A stretch of 64,000 nt of DNA from Perkinsus olseni (Eukaryota > Perkinsozoa > Perkinsida > Perkinsidae): the NCBI GenBank assembly GCA_013115135.1, contig JABANP010000001.1:124001-188000 (forward strand), written 5' to 3'. Under the pieces are notes generated by a model, which was given only the letters and a program-made list of their open reading frames with translations, did no database searches and was not told where the DNA came from. This document shows, in pieces, positions 62,581-64,000 of the stretch. How positions within the stretch are numbered: position 1 is the stretch's first letter; each line of letters starts with the position of its first letter. Both the position numbers and the translations under genes were made by a program.

Positions 62581-64000
62581 ATGCCTCGTCATGCCATCGT
62601 ACGACTGCTGACTTGTGTCGTCGCGATTGCTGCCTCTCCCAACTGTTGGCGAAATCGCTACACTGACTACTCTGACTCCCCGGTCGGGTACTCTCACTGC
62701 TGCGATCCTCTCAACGGTCCGGAGGGCCGCTCTGCATGCTTCAATGGTCGCAGTTACACCTATACAGACTGCTGTCTCAACTCACCATACGACGGCTTCT
62801 CCAACCTCACAGACGAAGCCAAGGAGCTTGGCATCCACTCTGACTTCAACTTGGTGGAGTTCCTCACGGCGCCGCCCTTCCACGAGAGATTCATTGAGCT
62901 CTTCCCGTTCATATGTTCCTTGCTACGAGATGGACGATATTCAACCCAATGCGACATCCTCGCGACTAAGTGGTTTTCCCATGTCCCGACGACCGAGGAA
63001 GAGGCCCGCCGCATCAGCCCGGCATGGGTGTGCTCCAAGCTTTCTGATAACGCTGACTTTTGCATGACCATTCATGCTCGAATGTGGCAGCACACCGTTT
63101 GGCGTCGAGACCTTCATCGTGGCCGACTCACCATGGCTCAGTGTACGTACGCGATGCGACTACTCTACGCCGTGGGGGTGTCCCTGGCTACCGATGATCT
63201 TGAAAACGCCTCACTTACTGAGGCAACACCGCGAATGACGAAGGAGTGGTTTTACTGGTGGTGGTCGGACAGAATACGAACATGTGAGGTTCTCAACCAG
63301 CAACGCGAGCGGAGGGCTGCCAACGGCGACATACAAGTCCCGGCGACGGCCGCTGGCGCTCCTCCAGCCAACCGCGTCGGCATTCTGATGTCAATAGCTT
63401 ATAATAAGAAGGAAACCCCGATGGCCACGGCAGCTATCGAGATGTGGAGATGCTACGCCGACTACCACGGCTACTCACTCATCCTCGATGACGACTCTTA
63501 CGACAGCTACGATGGGTTGTATGCTGTACGGTACCCCAGCATGAAGACTGAAGTTGCACATCGCATCAGTAATCACGAACCTGTTGATGTGAACCTCGTC
63601 AGTCCGCCCTCGGTGGGGTGGATGAAGTGGAGGGCTGCCCGTCGCTGGCTCGGCGAGTTCGATGCGCTCATCATCGTGGACCCGGACATGCTGGTCAGCT
63701 TCCCATGCTACAGTATTGCTCTCCATCACCTGCTACGCCAGGGGGCTGACGTGGTCCTGCGTGACTACCCACCGAAGGCTGAGCTCAACGCTGGTTTCGC
63801 CATCGTCAGAAACACACCCAATGGACGCTTCTTCTTGGACTCCCTACTCAGCAAGGCGGCATGGTACGGCCTAACCCTCGCCGATCAGGACGCCCTGGCC
63901 GAGACTGCGTTGCAGTACGTCAGCCACGAAGTCAATAATGAACTCCCGCAAGAGTCCTCGGTCAGCGTGATGAACCCCATCCGTTATGCAAGTCAATGCT
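62581..64000 (+). CDS. Secretory-pathway glycosyltransferase-like protein (partial, runs off the edge)
   Basis: Open from ATG 62,581 to the window end, at least 473 codons with no intron. A signal sequence RLLTCVVAIAAS is followed by a Cys-rich luminal segment: YSHCCDPLNGPEGRSACF and GRSYTYTDCCLN, with paired Cys. After a helical linker comes a nucleotide-sugar transferase-like core: VGILMSIAYNKKETPMATAA, EMWRCYADYHGYSLILDDD, then WMKWRAARRWLGEFDALIIV followed by DPDML. DPD is in the place of the metal-binding DxD of GT-A enzymes, and the WMKW-R-x(n)-DALIIVDPDM layout resembles GT34-type (galactosyl/mannosyl) transferases. Then NAGFAIVRNTPNGRFFLDSL, which matches the acceptor-side part of such enzymes. 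Probable Golgi or ER enzyme; sugar unknown. Confidence 0.7.
   Translation, partial: MPRHAIVRLLTCVVAIAASPNCWRNRYTDYSDSPVGYSHCCDPLNGPEGRSACFNGRSYTYTDCCLNSPYDGFSNLTDEAKELGIHSDFNLVEFLTAPPFHERFIELFPFICSLLRDGRYSTQCDILATKWFSHVPTTEEEARRISPAWVCSKLSDNADFCMTIHARMWQHTVWRRDLHRGRLTMAQCTYAMRLLYAVGVSLATDDLENASLTEATPRMTKEWFYWWWSDRIRTCEVLNQQRERRAANGDIQVPATAAGAPPANRVGILMSIAYNKKETPMATAAIEMWRCYADYHGYSLILDDDSYDSYDGLYAVRYPSMKTEVAHRISNHEPVDVNLVSPPSVGWMKWRAARRWLGEFDALIIVDPDMLVSFPCYSIALHHLLRQGADVVLRDYPPKAELNAGFAIVRNTPNGRFFLDSLLSKAAWYGLTLADQDALAETALQYVSHEVNNELPQESSVSVMNPIRYASQC

Noticed and set aside
1..64000. CRISPR arrays, bacterial operons, ribosome-binding sites, rRNA genes, spliced-leader RNA gene
   Set aside because: None seen. 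The window is intron-rich eukaryotic DNA; I looked for the dinoflagellate-type spliced leader CCGTAGCCAT and did not find it.

Overview
This is eukaryotic nuclear DNA from an intron-dense, gene-dense protist, roughly 50% GC. My best inference is an alveolate close to Perkinsus or a dinoflagellate. The reasons are introns mostly 43-51 bp long with GT..AG ends, almost no intergenic space between several genes, a glycosyltransferase with a Cys-rich luminal N-terminus, a cyclic-nucleotide-type K+ channel and a FAD1-type FAD synthase. The genus is inference; the short introns and eukaryotic gene families are read from the sequence. Gene models were threaded by eye through the splice sites, so exon edges are approximate unless an intron is given by position.

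Layout. 1-0.3 kb: tail of an unknown gene. 1.1-11.0 kb (minus): a kinesin with N-terminal motor, long coiled coil and C-terminal WD40 repeats (KIF21-like architecture). 11.0-12.7 kb (minus): a Ras/Rab-like small GTPase with a tRNA-Ser gene antisense inside one intron. 13.7-16.0 kb (minus): a coiled-coil protein. 16.7-27.5 kb (minus): a complete, apparently recent BEL/Pao LTR retrotransposon with LTRs identical by eye, a 1,111-aa Gag and an 1,817-aa Pol, probably carrying a 1-kb nested insertion between gag and pol. 27.7-30.2 kb (plus): an unknown spliced gene and FAD synthase. 31.9-33.4 kb (minus): an intronless MFS sugar transporter. 34.4-35.9 kb (plus): an alpha/beta-hydrolase-like protein. 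37.1-40.4 kb (plus): an unknown protein with a Gly/Arg segment and polyglutamine tail. 40.5-48.0 kb (plus): a very unusual gene encoding eight tandem truncated (2/2) haemoglobin domains behind a coiled-coil leader. 48.9-53.3 kb (minus): a voltage-gated K+ channel with cyclic-nucleotide-binding domain. 54 kb: a possible MULE transposase remnant. 55.5-60.3 kb: small unknown genes and an F-box protein. 61.4 kb: a small secreted Cys-rich protein. 62.6-64 kb: a secretory glycosyltransferase running off the edge.

Two signals stand out. One is the eight-domain truncated-globin polyprotein; every domain keeps the proximal (F8) histidine. The other is a set of short sequence motifs that recur inside tiny introns, in both orientations, in unrelated genes: an 18-nt motif ending in the palindrome GCGCGC, and a GCGGAGCGAAG motif. 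Other introns carry tRNA pieces. This looks like introner-type intron creation, with tRNA-derived sequence as one source. No operon-like functional link between neighbouring genes is evident.
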